Shown: positions 9,141-15,913, counted from the stretch's first letter. The stretch: 15,988 nucleotides of DNA from Nitrococcus sp. (GCA_030452365.1 JAKDMK010000012.1:1-15988); one strand, 5' to 3'. The notes: generated by a model from the sequence alone, not told the origin. Program-made: numbers and translations.

Positions 9141-10358
9141 ATGCTGCGATTGAGCTCCATCGCGGCGACCTTGGTGCTGGCATCGCTCGTCGCCCTCGGT
9201 CCGTTGGCGACAGACATGTACCTGCCGGCGCTGCCCGCCATGGCAAGGGCGTTGAACGCCACGCCGCAGGACGTGCAGCTCACTCTGAGCGTCTACATGA
9301 TCGGCATTGTTTTCGCTCAGCTCGTCTATGGCCCGCTGGCCGATCGCTTTGGGCGCAAACCTCTGTTGCTGGTGGGGCTGCTGCTGTTCACGCTGGCAAG
9401 TCTCGGCTGCGCGTTGGCGCGCTCCATCGAGGCCATGATTGTCCTTCGCTTCCTGCAGGCGCTGGGCGGCTCGGCCGGGCCGGTGCTAGCACGGGCGGCG
9501 GTGCGCGACGTGCACGGCCCGCTGGGGGCGGCGCGCATCCTCTCCTATCTCGGCGCCGCCGCGGCACTCGCGCCGGCGATGGGCCCGATCGGCGGCGGCT
9601 ATCTGCTGGTCGCTTTCGGCTGGCCGTCGGTGTTCATCTTTCTCACCGCCTACGGGCTTGCCGCGACGGCGTTGCTCTGGTTTGCGCTGCCGGAGCCTTT
9701 GCCGCCGAACTTGCGCCAGTCGATCCATCCGCGCGCCATCGCCCGCAACTACGGCTATCTGTTCCGACATCGGGTTTATGTGGGCTATACGCTCACCTGC
9801 GCCTTCACCTTCGCGGGACTGTTCGCCTTCCTCTCCGGGGCCTCGTTCGTGCTCATCGGGTTCTTTGGTGTCGCGGAGCAGCACTTCGGCTATTACTTCA
9901 CTCTCGCCGTGGGCGGGTACGTGGTCGGCACCATGTTCGCCGGTCAATTGACCCGCAGGCTCGGCATCAACCGGCTGCTGTTGATCGGCTGTGTGATCGC
10001 CACGCTCGGCGGCACTCTGATGGTCGTATTGGCGCTGGCACAGGTGTACACGGTGCTGGCAGTGATGCTGCCGATGATGCTGTACATGGTGGGAGTCGGC
10101 ATCGTCCTGCCGCAGTCCCTGGCCGGCGCCATCGCACCGTTCCCGCAGATGGCTGGCTCCGCCTCAGCGCTGCTCGGCGTAGTTCAGATGTCCGTGGCGG
10201 CCGCCGCCGGTGTGGCTGTTGGCCATCTGCACAGCGGCGCCCCGCTCGCCATGGCCGCGACCATTGCGCTCATGGGCGCAGCCGGGCTAGTGAGCTTTGT
10301 CGCTTTAGTGTGGACGCCGGGGCGGGTGGCGCGTGTGTGTGAAGCGCGCGATGGGTAG
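9141..10358 (+). CDS. Bcr/CflA-family multidrug efflux MFS transporter
   Basis: 405 aa inner-membrane proton-driven exporter of the drug:H+ antiporter-1 (12-TM) family. TM1 carries the Bcr/CflA signature DMYLPALPAMA (25-35). MFS motif A is GPLADRFGRKP (64-74) in the first cytoplasmic loop. Long hydrophobic runs fit 12 helices, with a charged central loop near 180-200 (LPEPLPPNLRQSIHPRAIAR). Length is typical (about 390-410 aa). Relatives export bicyclomycin, sulfonamide, chloramphenicol or florfenicol; the substrate here cannot be read from sequence. The ATG at 9141 gives the right N-terminus; only a weak CGGAAAAA lies upstream. It stands alone between a repeat and a HipA remnant. Confidence 0.93.
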   Translation: MLRLSSIAATLVLASLVALGPLATDMYLPALPAMARALNATPQDVQLTLSVYMIGIVFAQLVYGPLADRFGRKPLLLVGLLLFTLASLGCALARSIEAMIVLRFLQALGGSAGPVLARAAVRDVHGPLGAARILSYLGAAAALAPAMGPIGGGYLLVAFGWPSVFIFLTAYGLAATALLWFALPEPLPPNLRQSIHPRAIARNYGYLFRHRVYVGYTLTCAFTFAGLFAFLSGASFVLIGFFGVAEQHFGYYFTLAVGGYVVGTMFAGQLTRRLGINRLLLIGCVIATLGGTLMVVLALAQVYTVLAVMLPMMLYMVGVGIVLPQSLAGAIAPFPQMAGSASALLGVVQMSVAAAAGVAVGHLHSGAPLAMAATIALMGAAGLVSFVALVWTPGRVARVCEARDG

Positions 10359-10397
10359 ACAGCCGACCTCGATATAGACGCCTCCTACAGTTGATGC

Positions 10398-10836
10398 CTA
10401 CCTGCGGAATGCCGATGCCATGGAAAGCAGATCTGCCCCGATCGCACCTAGCGCTCGTGCGACGTTCCACCAGGGTGCGATTGCCGTGCGCACCGCGGCC
10501 ACGAGTCGGTTGGCGCTGGCCGCATTGAGTCCATAAAGGCCCGCGCTCGCCAGCGCCAGTGACAAATCCGCAGCGGCCGAGATCTTATTGATCGCAAGCG
10601 CATGATTCGCTTTCTCTCGCATTGGGTTAACGTCATAGGTTGGCGTGAGCCGAATGCCGCCCGGCGTGACGAAAAACCCATGGTTGCGCAGATGGTCGTC
10701 TCGATGTGCTTACGAGGATATTGAACACCACCCGGCGGAAGAGCTGTTCCAGATCTTTTTTGACCCCATAGATCCCGTGGTCATCGAGCGCCTGGACGAT
10801 ATCCAGATAGCTGGCTTCCACGGGTTTGGCCGTTGA
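10398..10836 (-). pseudogene. HipA-like kinase, C-terminal remnant with frameshift
   Basis: HipA toxins are serine kinases that phosphorylate glutamyl-tRNA synthetase. On the minus strand one frame reads SYLDIVQALDDHGIYGVKKD then LEQLFRRVVFNILVS, and another frame picks up as DDHLRNHGFFVTPGG, IRLTPTYDVNP and then ANHALAINKISAAADLSL through LLSMASAFRR (stop at 10398). This is the typical HipA C-terminal lobe, including the catalytic NIL(V)S-x-x-DDHLRNHG loop and the YDVNP metal-binding region. Seven bases separate the AGC (Ser) codon from GACGAC where six are expected, so a one-base insertion at about 10703-10709 breaks the frame. Everything N-terminal of SYLDI is missing; upstream the sequence becomes the promoter of the next toxin-antitoxin module. 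No hipB is seen. Confidence 0.85.
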
Positions 10837-10875
10837 CTGCTTTTTGTGTGCAATGTGTACAATTATTGTGTACAC
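10833..10875 (+). promoter_or_regulatory. Promoter and operator of the second phd-PIN module
   Basis: TTGACT (10833-10838) and TACAAT (10858-10863), spacing 19, form a good though slightly stretched sigma70 promoter. GTGTAC (10855-10860) and GTACAC (10870-10875) form an inverted repeat with a 9-base spacer overlapping the -10, and GTGTACAC (10868-10875) is itself a palindrome. This placement fits autorepression by the Phd-type antitoxin encoded at 10890. Confidence 0.6.
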
Positions 10876-10889
10876 AGAGGTCCAATCCC

Positions 10890-11126
10890 ATGACGACAAT
10901 CAATGTGCGTGATGCCCGTGAGAGCATTGCTAAGCTGCTGGATCTAGTCCAGACAGGGGAGGAAGTCATCATTCTGCGGCGTGGCAAGCCCGTGGCTCGG
11001 CTGATCGGACCTGAGCGCACTGGGATCTCGTTTCCGGACCGAAGTCAGTTACGGAAAAATATTCCGCCTATGCCGCAGTCGGCTGCTGATCTGGTGCGTA
11101 GCCTACGTGATGAGGAGCGCTACTGA
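10890..11126 (+). CDS. Phd/YefM-family antitoxin (module 2)
   Basis: 78 aa. MTTINVRDARESIAKLLDLV, then GEEVIILRRGKPVARLIGP, is a textbook Phd N-terminal DNA-binding and dimerisation domain. The C-terminal part is short and basic/helical (DLVRSLRDEERY) and would wrap the PIN toxin. The start is the ATG at 10890, with AGAGG nine bases upstream; the longer reading to 10833 would run through the promoter. The stop TGA shares its A with the toxin ATG (TGATG), so translation is coupled. The operator-like repeat upstream suggests autoregulation. It appears intact. Confidence 0.9.
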   Translation: MTTINVRDARESIAKLLDLVQTGEEVIILRRGKPVARLIGPERTGISFPDRSQLRKNIPPMPQSAADLVRSLRDEERY

Positions 11127-11548
11127 TGCTCTACCTGGACACAAGCGCCCTTTTGCCGTATTACCGGCAGGAGGCCTCCAGCGATGCGGTGCAACTGCTT
11201 CTCACGGCTCAGCAGCAACCTGTATTGCTCAGTCAGCTCACGCAGGTGGAGTTCGCCTCTGCATTGGCTCGCTGGTTGCGCACAAGAGAGTTGACGGAGC
11301 CACAGGCCAACCGAGTGGAGTCAGCTTTTCACGAGGACGTGAGTGAAGGTCGATATCAGCTCAGGCCAGTGGCCCCGGGTGCTTTTGAACGAGCGCTTCA
11401 TTGGTTGCTCACGCGGAAGACAACGCTCAGAACGCTCGATGCCCTGCACCTCACCTGCGCCGAACATGGCGAAGCCGAACTTGTCACCCTGGATCATGTT
11501 TTATTTCAGGCGGCTGAATTTCTGGGTATCCAAGCGAGGTTAGGGTGA
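11126..11548 (+). CDS. vapC: PIN-domain ribonuclease toxin, VapC type (module 2)
   Basis: 140 aa. VapC toxins are Mg-dependent endoribonucleases that cut tRNA or rRNA. PIN acidic residues are visible: Asp in MLYLDTSALLPYY (D5), Glu in QVEFASALARW, Asp in TLDALHLTCAEHG and Asp in LVTLDHVLFQAA. The order and spacing match an active enzyme. It is translationally coupled to the antitoxin. The last few codons and the TGA (11546-11548) lie inside the left end of repeat copy B, so the repeat supplies part of the extreme C-terminus (about RLG). This is a full-length family member. Confidence 0.9.
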   Translation: MLYLDTSALLPYYRQEASSDAVQLLLTAQQQPVLLSQLTQVEFASALARWLRTRELTEPQANRVESAFHEDVSEGRYQLRPVAPGAFERALHWLLTRKTTLRTLDALHLTCAEHGEAELVTLDHVLFQAAEFLGIQARLG

Positions 11549-11632
11549 GCTTGCGAACCCCAACGTTTGCCCCGATGTTCGCCCCAACGCGGCTACCGCA
11601 GGTGTTGGGGTTCCTTCGTCACCCCAATCTAC
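11537..11632. repeat. Double-hairpin repeat, copy B
   Basis: Second copy of the element at 8958-9056. The left arm runs GAGGTTAGGGTGAGC to GAACCCCAAC; the interior shares GCCCCAACG and GGCTACCGCA with copy A; the right arm runs GTTGGGGTTCC to ACCCCAATCTAC. The two copies differ by scattered substitutions and about one indel, and several changes fall in loops. Its left boundary overlaps the end of the module 2 toxin gene. Confidence 0.85.
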
Positions 11633-11732
11633 GCACCGTCACTGACTGCCCACGAAGGGCGACATTTGGCGTCGGGTCTATGCCCAGCCAATCAATGACG
11701 AAAAACTTGTTCCGCATCGTCACCATATTCCA

Positions 11733-12463
<731 letters not shown>

Positions 12464-12466
12464 CGA

Positions 12467-12483
12467 CGCAGTGGCGCACTGCG
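12467..12483 (+). other. Hairpin directly after the module 3 toxin
   Basis: CGCAGTG (12467-12473) and CACTGCG (12477-12483) form a perfect 7-bp stem with a 3-base loop, three bases past the toxin stop. No T-run follows, so it may stabilise the mRNA 3' end or aid termination weakly. The next 200 bases (12484-12697) show no gene or remnant that I can recognise. Confidence 0.5.
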
Positions 12484-12697
12484 CCGGGACATCACCCGCG
12501 CCGGTTCATCACGAGGCCCGCTGCAGCGGTGTCAGGCTGCGAAAAGCACTGATCGCGAGTACGAACGCCTAAATTAGCCCCTCGCACTTGTCGAGCGCGA
12601 GGATCGCCATCTACTCGGCGTCCGCAGGCGGCTCTTTGGCAGCATGGCTTCGCAACCGGCGGCTACGCCTCCTGACACCGTAAGATAGGTGAGGATG

Positions 12698-12877
12698 ATG
12701 TGGTATCCCGTCGCTATCGAAGTTGGTACCAATGACACCGCCTATGGCGTGACGCTGCCGGACCTGCTGATTCAGAGAATCGACGCGCTGGTATCCCGCC
12801 AGCCTGCCTACAAGAGCCGCTCCGACTTTCTGGCACAGGCGGCGTTGCACGAGCGTACCCGCGACTCCGCCGCGTGA
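12698..12877 (+). pseudogene. HicB-like antitoxin with large internal in-frame deletion
   Basis: 59 codons plus stop. The N-terminus MWYPVAIEVGTNDTAYGVTL matches the start of long-form HicB proteins (YPIAIE...YGVxVPDLPGCF). The remainder, PDLLIQRIDALVSRQPAY then KSRSDFLAQAALHE, matches the C-terminal ribbon-helix-helix/CopG-like domain of the same family (VTLPxxLLxRIDxxVxxxPxYxSRSxFLAxAAL). About 70 residues of the central HicB domain are absent, and the join falls at a V-x-x-PD / VTLPD sequence present in both halves, as expected for recombination between short similar stretches. The frame stays open and an AGGTGAGG precedes the ATG, so a short DNA-binding protein could still be made. No hicA is adjacent. 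Confidence 0.7.
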
Positions 12878-12904
12878 CGCAATCCCAGGCAGAAGGCCGG
12901 GCTG

Positions 12905-13062
12905 GTGTGTGAGGGTAACCGACGTGACTGGCTGTCCAATGGCGGTGAGGCCGGCAACTTCCGCGGCAGCACCAACAAGCGCGTTTACCTGTACAATCTA
13001 ACGCCCGCTGGCGTCGCCGAGACGACACGCCCGGCGTCAACTTCCTGCGCCCAAGATGCTCC
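12905..13062 (+). pseudogene. EPS-associated MarR-family regulator, C-terminal fragment
   Basis: The frame at 12941-13021 reads AGNFRGSTNKRVYLYNLTP then AGVAE, which matches the wing and following helix of the 'MarR family EPS-associated transcriptional regulator' (typically KxGNFxxSxNKxxYxYLLTPxGIxEK). The helix-turn-helix N-terminus is missing. After AGVAE the next family segment (RFLRRKM) is found only in another frame (TTCCTGCGC at 13041 onward), so a frame loss is also present. These regulators usually sit at the edge of exopolysaccharide loci, in line with the Wzz-like and RfaH-like sequences nearby. Confidence 0.55.
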
Positions 13063-13077
13063 ACTGCACAGGCTCTA

Positions 13078-13110
13078 TGTCAAATTATAAGTTAAACTTA
13101 CAATTTGACA
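13078..13110. promoter_or_regulatory. 33-bp palindrome abutting the ATPase fragment start
   Basis: Left arm TGTCAAATTATAAGTT (13078-13093) and right arm AACTTACAATTTGACA (13095-13110) are reverse complements at 15 of 16 positions around a single central A. It ends one base before the ATG at 13112. It is strikingly AT-rich in a GC-rich region. An operator or a cruciform-forming site for the downstream gene is the simplest reading. Confidence 0.7.
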
Positions 13111-13111
13111 A

Positions 13112-13264
13112 ATGATACCCAGAGCCGCAGCTGACACTATCAATGCACTCGCCCAAGGCTACCCGGTAATCGCCGTCAGCGGCCCACGGCAGTCGGGCAA
13201 GACCACCCTTTGTCGGGCGTTGTTCCCAAATCATCCCTACGTCAGTCTGGAAGATCCCGATATA
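13112..13264 (+). pseudogene. DUF4143/AAA_14-type ATPase, 5' fragment
   Basis: About 50 residues of the N-terminus of an archaeal-ATPase-like AAA_14/DUF4143 protein: MIPRAAADTINALAQGYPVI, Walker A GPRQSGKTT (24-32), then FPNHPYVSLEDPD (38-50). In intact relatives (about 380-400 aa) the next segment is the Walker B region; here the similarity stops at about 13261 and the frame runs on antisense-free but unrelated into the wzz leader. A C-terminal piece of the same type of protein lies at 14465. The function of this family is poorly known. Confidence 0.75.
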
Positions 13265-13352
13265 CGCCTGCTATTGACAACGTATCGAGCGCGCCCCAAT
13301 CCCTTACAATGCGCGCTTCTGTCAACAAGAAACCTTGAGCTGTGGGGAGCCG

Positions 13353-14324
13353 ATGAACGACCGCCGCAATGTGGCACGGCAGCACGATGCCGCCGTATCC
13401 GACGCCCGCGTCGAGGCGTATCCGGACGACGAAATCAGTTTGTTCGACCTTTGGGCTGTACTGGTACGGCGCAGGTGGCTTATGGCCGCCGTCTTTCTGA
13501 TCGTGCTCGCGCTCACAGTCGCATACACTCTGCTGCTGCCGGATGTCTACACCTACAGCGGCAGCCTCGAGATAGGGCAAATCATCGAAGGCAACAGCCT
13601 CGTTCCTATCGAAACGCCAGAGGCGGTGCAGGCCAAACTGGCGCAGGTCTACATCCCGGCGGTAATCCGAGAGCGCATGGATTCTGCTCCGGCAAACGCG
13701 CACCTAGAGGCGGCCGTGATCGAGGGGACCACTATGGTAACGCTGACTGCGAAGGCTCCAGCGGAGCAAGGCACACACTACCTCACGCTCATCGATGCCG
13801 CCGCCCAGCAGGTGATCGCGGAGCACCAGCAACGGATCGCCTTGGCGCGGGAAACCGCCGAGGTCACCGTCCGGCAGCTCGAGCAGACTCTCTCGGCGTA
13901 TCAGAGGCTGATCGACGACCTGCGCGAACAACAGGCGCAGGTGAACAGGCGTGCGGTCGAGTTCGGTGCGCCGCTGAAGGAGAGCGGCAACCGCCAATCG
14001 GCAGGACTCGTGCCGCTGATGCAGATGTGGAATATCTCCCTGCGCATGCTGGTGCAGTCGCTGGACGAGCAGCTGGCGGAGCTGCTCGTGGCGTGGGCTT
14101 CGGTGAAGGAGAAGCTGACGGCGCTGCGCTTGCAGCTCCCTGCCGTGGAGCCGACCCGAATGGTAGCGAAGCCTGCCCCCTCGCTCCGCCAAAGCGGCGC
14201 GGGCGGCCTGGTCACTATTGCCCTCGGCGCGATCCTCGGCGTGATGCTAGCGGTGTTTGCCGCCTTCGGCTTTGAGTTCGTTACGCGGGCCAACTCGGCC
14301 ATCCGTGAACGGAGATCGCGATAA
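13353..14324 (+). CDS. Wzz-like polysaccharide chain-length/co-polymerase protein
   Basis: 323 aa inner-membrane protein of the polysaccharide co-polymerase type. It has an N-terminal cytoplasmic stretch, TM1 at about 43-62 (WLMAAVFLIVLALTVAYTLL), a periplasmic domain with a long helical, Gln/Glu-rich coiled-coil segment (about 150-225), and TM2 at about 286-308 (LVTIALGAILGVMLAVFAAF). The lead-in EISLFDLWAVLVRRRW is the classic Wzz N-terminal box. Such proteins set the length of O-antigen, capsule or EPS chains together with a Wzy polymerase. ATG 13353 is chosen for GGGGAG four bases upstream. No polymerase, flippase or kinase gene is in the window. No C-terminal tyrosine-kinase domain is present. 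TTGACA at 13274 and TACAAT at 13305 lie upstream, but 25 bases apart, too far for a standard promoter. Confidence 0.85.
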   Translation: MNDRRNVARQHDAAVSDARVEAYPDDEISLFDLWAVLVRRRWLMAAVFLIVLALTVAYTLLLPDVYTYSGSLEIGQIIEGNSLVPIETPEAVQAKLAQVYIPAVIRERMDSAPANAHLEAAVIEGTTMVTLTAKAPAEQGTHYLTLIDAAAQQVIAEHQQRIALARETAEVTVRQLEQTLSAYQRLIDDLREQQAQVNRRAVEFGAPLKESGNRQSAGLVPLMQMWNISLRMLVQSLDEQLAELLVAWASVKEKLTALRLQLPAVEPTRMVAKPAPSLRQSGAGGLVTIALGAILGVMLAVFAAFGFEFVTRANSAIRERRSR

Positions 14325-14346
14325 CCGCGGATCGGGGATACCGCGG

Positions 14347-14443
14347 ATGAGGTTCTCTCTGTCCGCCCGCATGACGCCGGAGGAGATCACACAGGATCAC
14401 CTAAGGCTGACGGTTGAAGACATTCATGCGGCGCAAGCGTTCC
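14347..14443 (+). pseudogene. DUF433 (VapB-like) antitoxin C-terminal fragment
   Basis: The frame reads MRFSLSARMTPEEITQDHLR then LTVEDIHAAQAF. DUF433 proteins end with 'G-M-T-P-E-E-I-x-x-D-x-P-x-L-T-x-E-D-I-x-A-A-x-A-F', so this is the C-terminal third of one. The N-terminal part (DPxIxGGxPxIRGTR) is absent, as is about one helical turn before MTPEE. DUF433 proteins are commonly paired with DUF5615 PIN-like toxins; none follows. The 9-bp direct repeat ACCGCGGAT at 14324-14332 and 14340-14348 flanks its left side. Confidence 0.6.
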
Positions 14444-14464
14444 CCCGGCGGATAGGTTCCCACG

Positions 14465-14586
14465 ATGCGGGTGGCAAGCGAATATCTCAAAGCACGCTTC
14501 AACCGGGCGCTGCCTTCGTGCCTGAGTTTCGGGCGCAATCACGCCGGCCATGAGGTGGATCTGATCCGAAGCCCAATCCCCCCGAG
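14465..14586 (+). pseudogene. DUF4143-type ATPase, 3' fragment
   Basis: The frame reads VASEYLKARFNRALPSCLSF then GRNHAGHEVDLI. The C-terminal domain of AAA_14/DUF4143 ATPases has 'xxSExxKARxNRGLPSxLYFWRxxxGHEVDLI', which matches closely. The piece after EVDLI (IPIEIKSG) is lost. It has no useful start of its own. Together with the 5' fragment at 13112 it flanks the Wzz-like gene, in the same orientation. Confidence 0.7.
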
Positions 14587-14604
14587 AAAGCGCAGGGCGA
14601 CGCA

Positions 14605-14904
14605 GTGCGGCTGAGCAATCAAACGCAAACCATTATTCGGGATACGGTGCGGGAGATCTTCGGCTCTGACGCCGAGGTACTCGTGTTCGGCTCGCGCACA
14701 ATCGACAGCGCCAGAGGCGGAGACATCGACCTGCTCGTGCAGACGTCGACGCCAATCCCACAGCGCCAACGCAAGACTCTGAAGCTGACCGCCCGCCTGC
14801 AGATGCGCCTCGGAGACCAGCCAATTGACGTCCTCGTGCTGGATCCGGAGACGCAGAAGGAGCCTGTCCACGAAGAGGCGCTGCGAACGGGGATCCGTCT
14901 GTGA
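14605..14904 (+). CDS. MNT-type nucleotidyltransferase, MntA-like antitoxin
   Basis: 99 aa minimal nucleotidyltransferase. Active-site pattern GSRTIDSARGGDIDLLV: GS at 29-30, DxD at 40-42 (GS-x9-DxD), and a third acidic residue D75 in PIDVLVLD. In characterised MntA/HepT pairs the antitoxin transfers AMP to a Tyr of the HEPN toxin and so inactivates it. GTG at 14605 is the upstream-most start in the frame; a CTG lies two codons later. The stop overlaps the next gene by four bases (GTGA), a coupled pair. It looks intact. Confidence 0.85.
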   Translation: MRLSNQTQTIIRDTVREIFGSDAEVLVFGSRTIDSARGGDIDLLVQTSTPIPQRQRKTLKLTARLQMRLGDQPIDVLVLDPETQKEPVHEEALRTGIRL

Positions 14905-15419
14905 CGCCATCCGGAACGCTGCCCACCGACCGCTTCCTGACCACACTATGGGTGGTAGCCCGCGAGGGGCGTCATCTGGCGTACAGTCGGCGCCGCGTCT
15001 ACACAGAGCCAATCGACGCGGAATGGGTACGCTGCCTGGAGGGCCAGCCTGTGGTCGCGGAGCGCCTTGAGGCCTTCGTCTCGCGGTTTGGGCGCATGCA
15101 AGACACCATCGCCGCAAAGCTGCTCCCGCGGTGGCTGATGGCGCAGGCCGAGGAGCCTGGCAGCCAGCTTGAAACGCTGAATCGCGCGGAACGCTTGGAG
15201 GTGCTGGAAGACGCGGAGCAGTGGCTTGAAGCACGCAACCTGCGCATCCGTCTTGTCCACGAGTATATGGAGAATCCGGAGCGCTTTACAGCCGACTTGC
15301 TGCTGGCGAACGGCCACTGCGACATGCTGTTTGGCACATACCACCGTGTGCGGGAATTCGCGCTGACGCGACTGGGCATCACCGAGGACAGAGTGCCGAA
15401 CGTCGTAAACCCACTCTAG
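14901..15419 (+). CDS. HEPN-domain toxin, HepT-like
   Basis: 172 aa, mostly helical. It contains R115-IRLV-H120-E-Y122, exactly the RX4HXY motif of HepT-type HEPN ribonucleases, where the Tyr is the target of AMPylation by MntA. The family acts on tRNA or mRNA. It begins at GTG 14901 inside the nucleotidyltransferase stop. The N-terminal 60 residues are longer than in the shortest HepT proteins (about 135 aa), so it belongs to a larger subgroup. It ends at TAG 15417-15419, where the RfaH-like remnant begins at once, in the same frame. Confidence 0.8.
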   Translation: MTPSGTLPTDRFLTTLWVVAREGRHLAYSRRRVYTEPIDAEWVRCLEGQPVVAERLEAFVSRFGRMQDTIAAKLLPRWLMAQAEEPGSQLETLNRAERLEVLEDAEQWLEARNLRIRLVHEYMENPERFTADLLLANGHCDMLFGTYHRVREFALTRLGITEDRVPNVVNPL

Positions 15420-15422
15420 CGC

Positions 15423-15682
15423 AGAGGTGGCAAGGTGCCAGTGGTGCCGGATGCGGAGGAGGGCGCGCTCAAAGCCCAGGCGAGCAATGACGGCTGCATG
15501 ACCATCTGTCCCTGCGGCGAATTTCGCCACCACGAGCGCCTACGCATCACCGAGGACCGTTCGCCAACATGAAGGGATTGTTCCAGATGCGAACGGGAGA
15601 GGATCGCGTGATCCTTCTCCTGGAGATAATGCAGTGCACCCAGCGACTGGAGTTTGCGGAGACGGCCGTCACTCGCGCCTGA
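15423..15682 (+). pseudogene. RfaH/NusG-like antiterminator, C-terminal half, frameshifted
   Basis: RfaH-type proteins bind RNA polymerase and allow full transcription of long polysaccharide operons. One frame reads GGKVPVVPDAEEGALKAQA, then GEFRHHERLRITE; another continues GPFANMKGLFQMRTGEDR then VILLLEIMQCTQRLEFAE to a TGA at 15680-15682. This order fits the linker plus KOW-containing C-terminal domain of RfaH-like proteins (...RLRITEGPFANMEGLFQ...). The frames meet at about 15554, where GAGGGACCG would be expected and GAGGACCG is found, a one-base loss. The N-terminal NGN domain (about 90-100 residues) is missing. It cannot make a working factor. Confidence 0.7.
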
Positions 15683-15913
15683 CGTGCGTGGTGCGGCATG
15701 ATCTGGTAGTGCACGGCGAATGGGGTGCCCGGCTCCAGCGCGGCAGCCTGCCTCAGGCAAGTATCCTGCCTTGCCCCGATGGCGCGAGTAGATAGCCCTG
15801 TAGGCCTCTGGGCCGTTTCAGGCCAGCTCGGCGCATCAAGCGCAATCTCCGCCTCTATGCAAGACTAGAGCATGCTGCTGCCGCTCAGCGCCTAATCCAG
15901 CAGAGGGTCACCC
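15683..15913. other. Intergenic region without recognisable gene
   Basis: 231 bases between the RfaH-like remnant and the last gene. Several short inverted stretches are present (for example GCCTGCCTCAGGCA at about 15746 and CTGGGCC with GGCCAG near 15808-15825), but none looks like a terminator with a T-run and no family was recognised in any frame. Confidence 0.4.

Noticed and set aside
9092..10342. Long 416-codon plus-strand ORF overlapping the MFS gene
   Set aside because: It is the +1-shifted shadow of the transporter: its composition is Arg/Ala/Gly-rich with no recognisable domain, while the 9141 frame has clear MFS motifs.
8958..11632. A composite transposon bounded by the two 97-bp repeats
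   Set aside because: No transposase lies between them, the repeats are in direct orientation like dispersed REP elements, and no target-site duplication is evident.
13274..13310. TTGACA and TACAAT upstream of wzz as a promoter
   Set aside because: The spacing is 25 bases, far outside the 16-19 range; no other hexamer pairs well with either.
13112..14275. 387-codon ORF read as one complete ATPase
   Set aside because: Only the first 50 residues resemble an ATPase; the rest is the out-of-frame shadow of the Wzz-like gene, rich in Arg and Gly.
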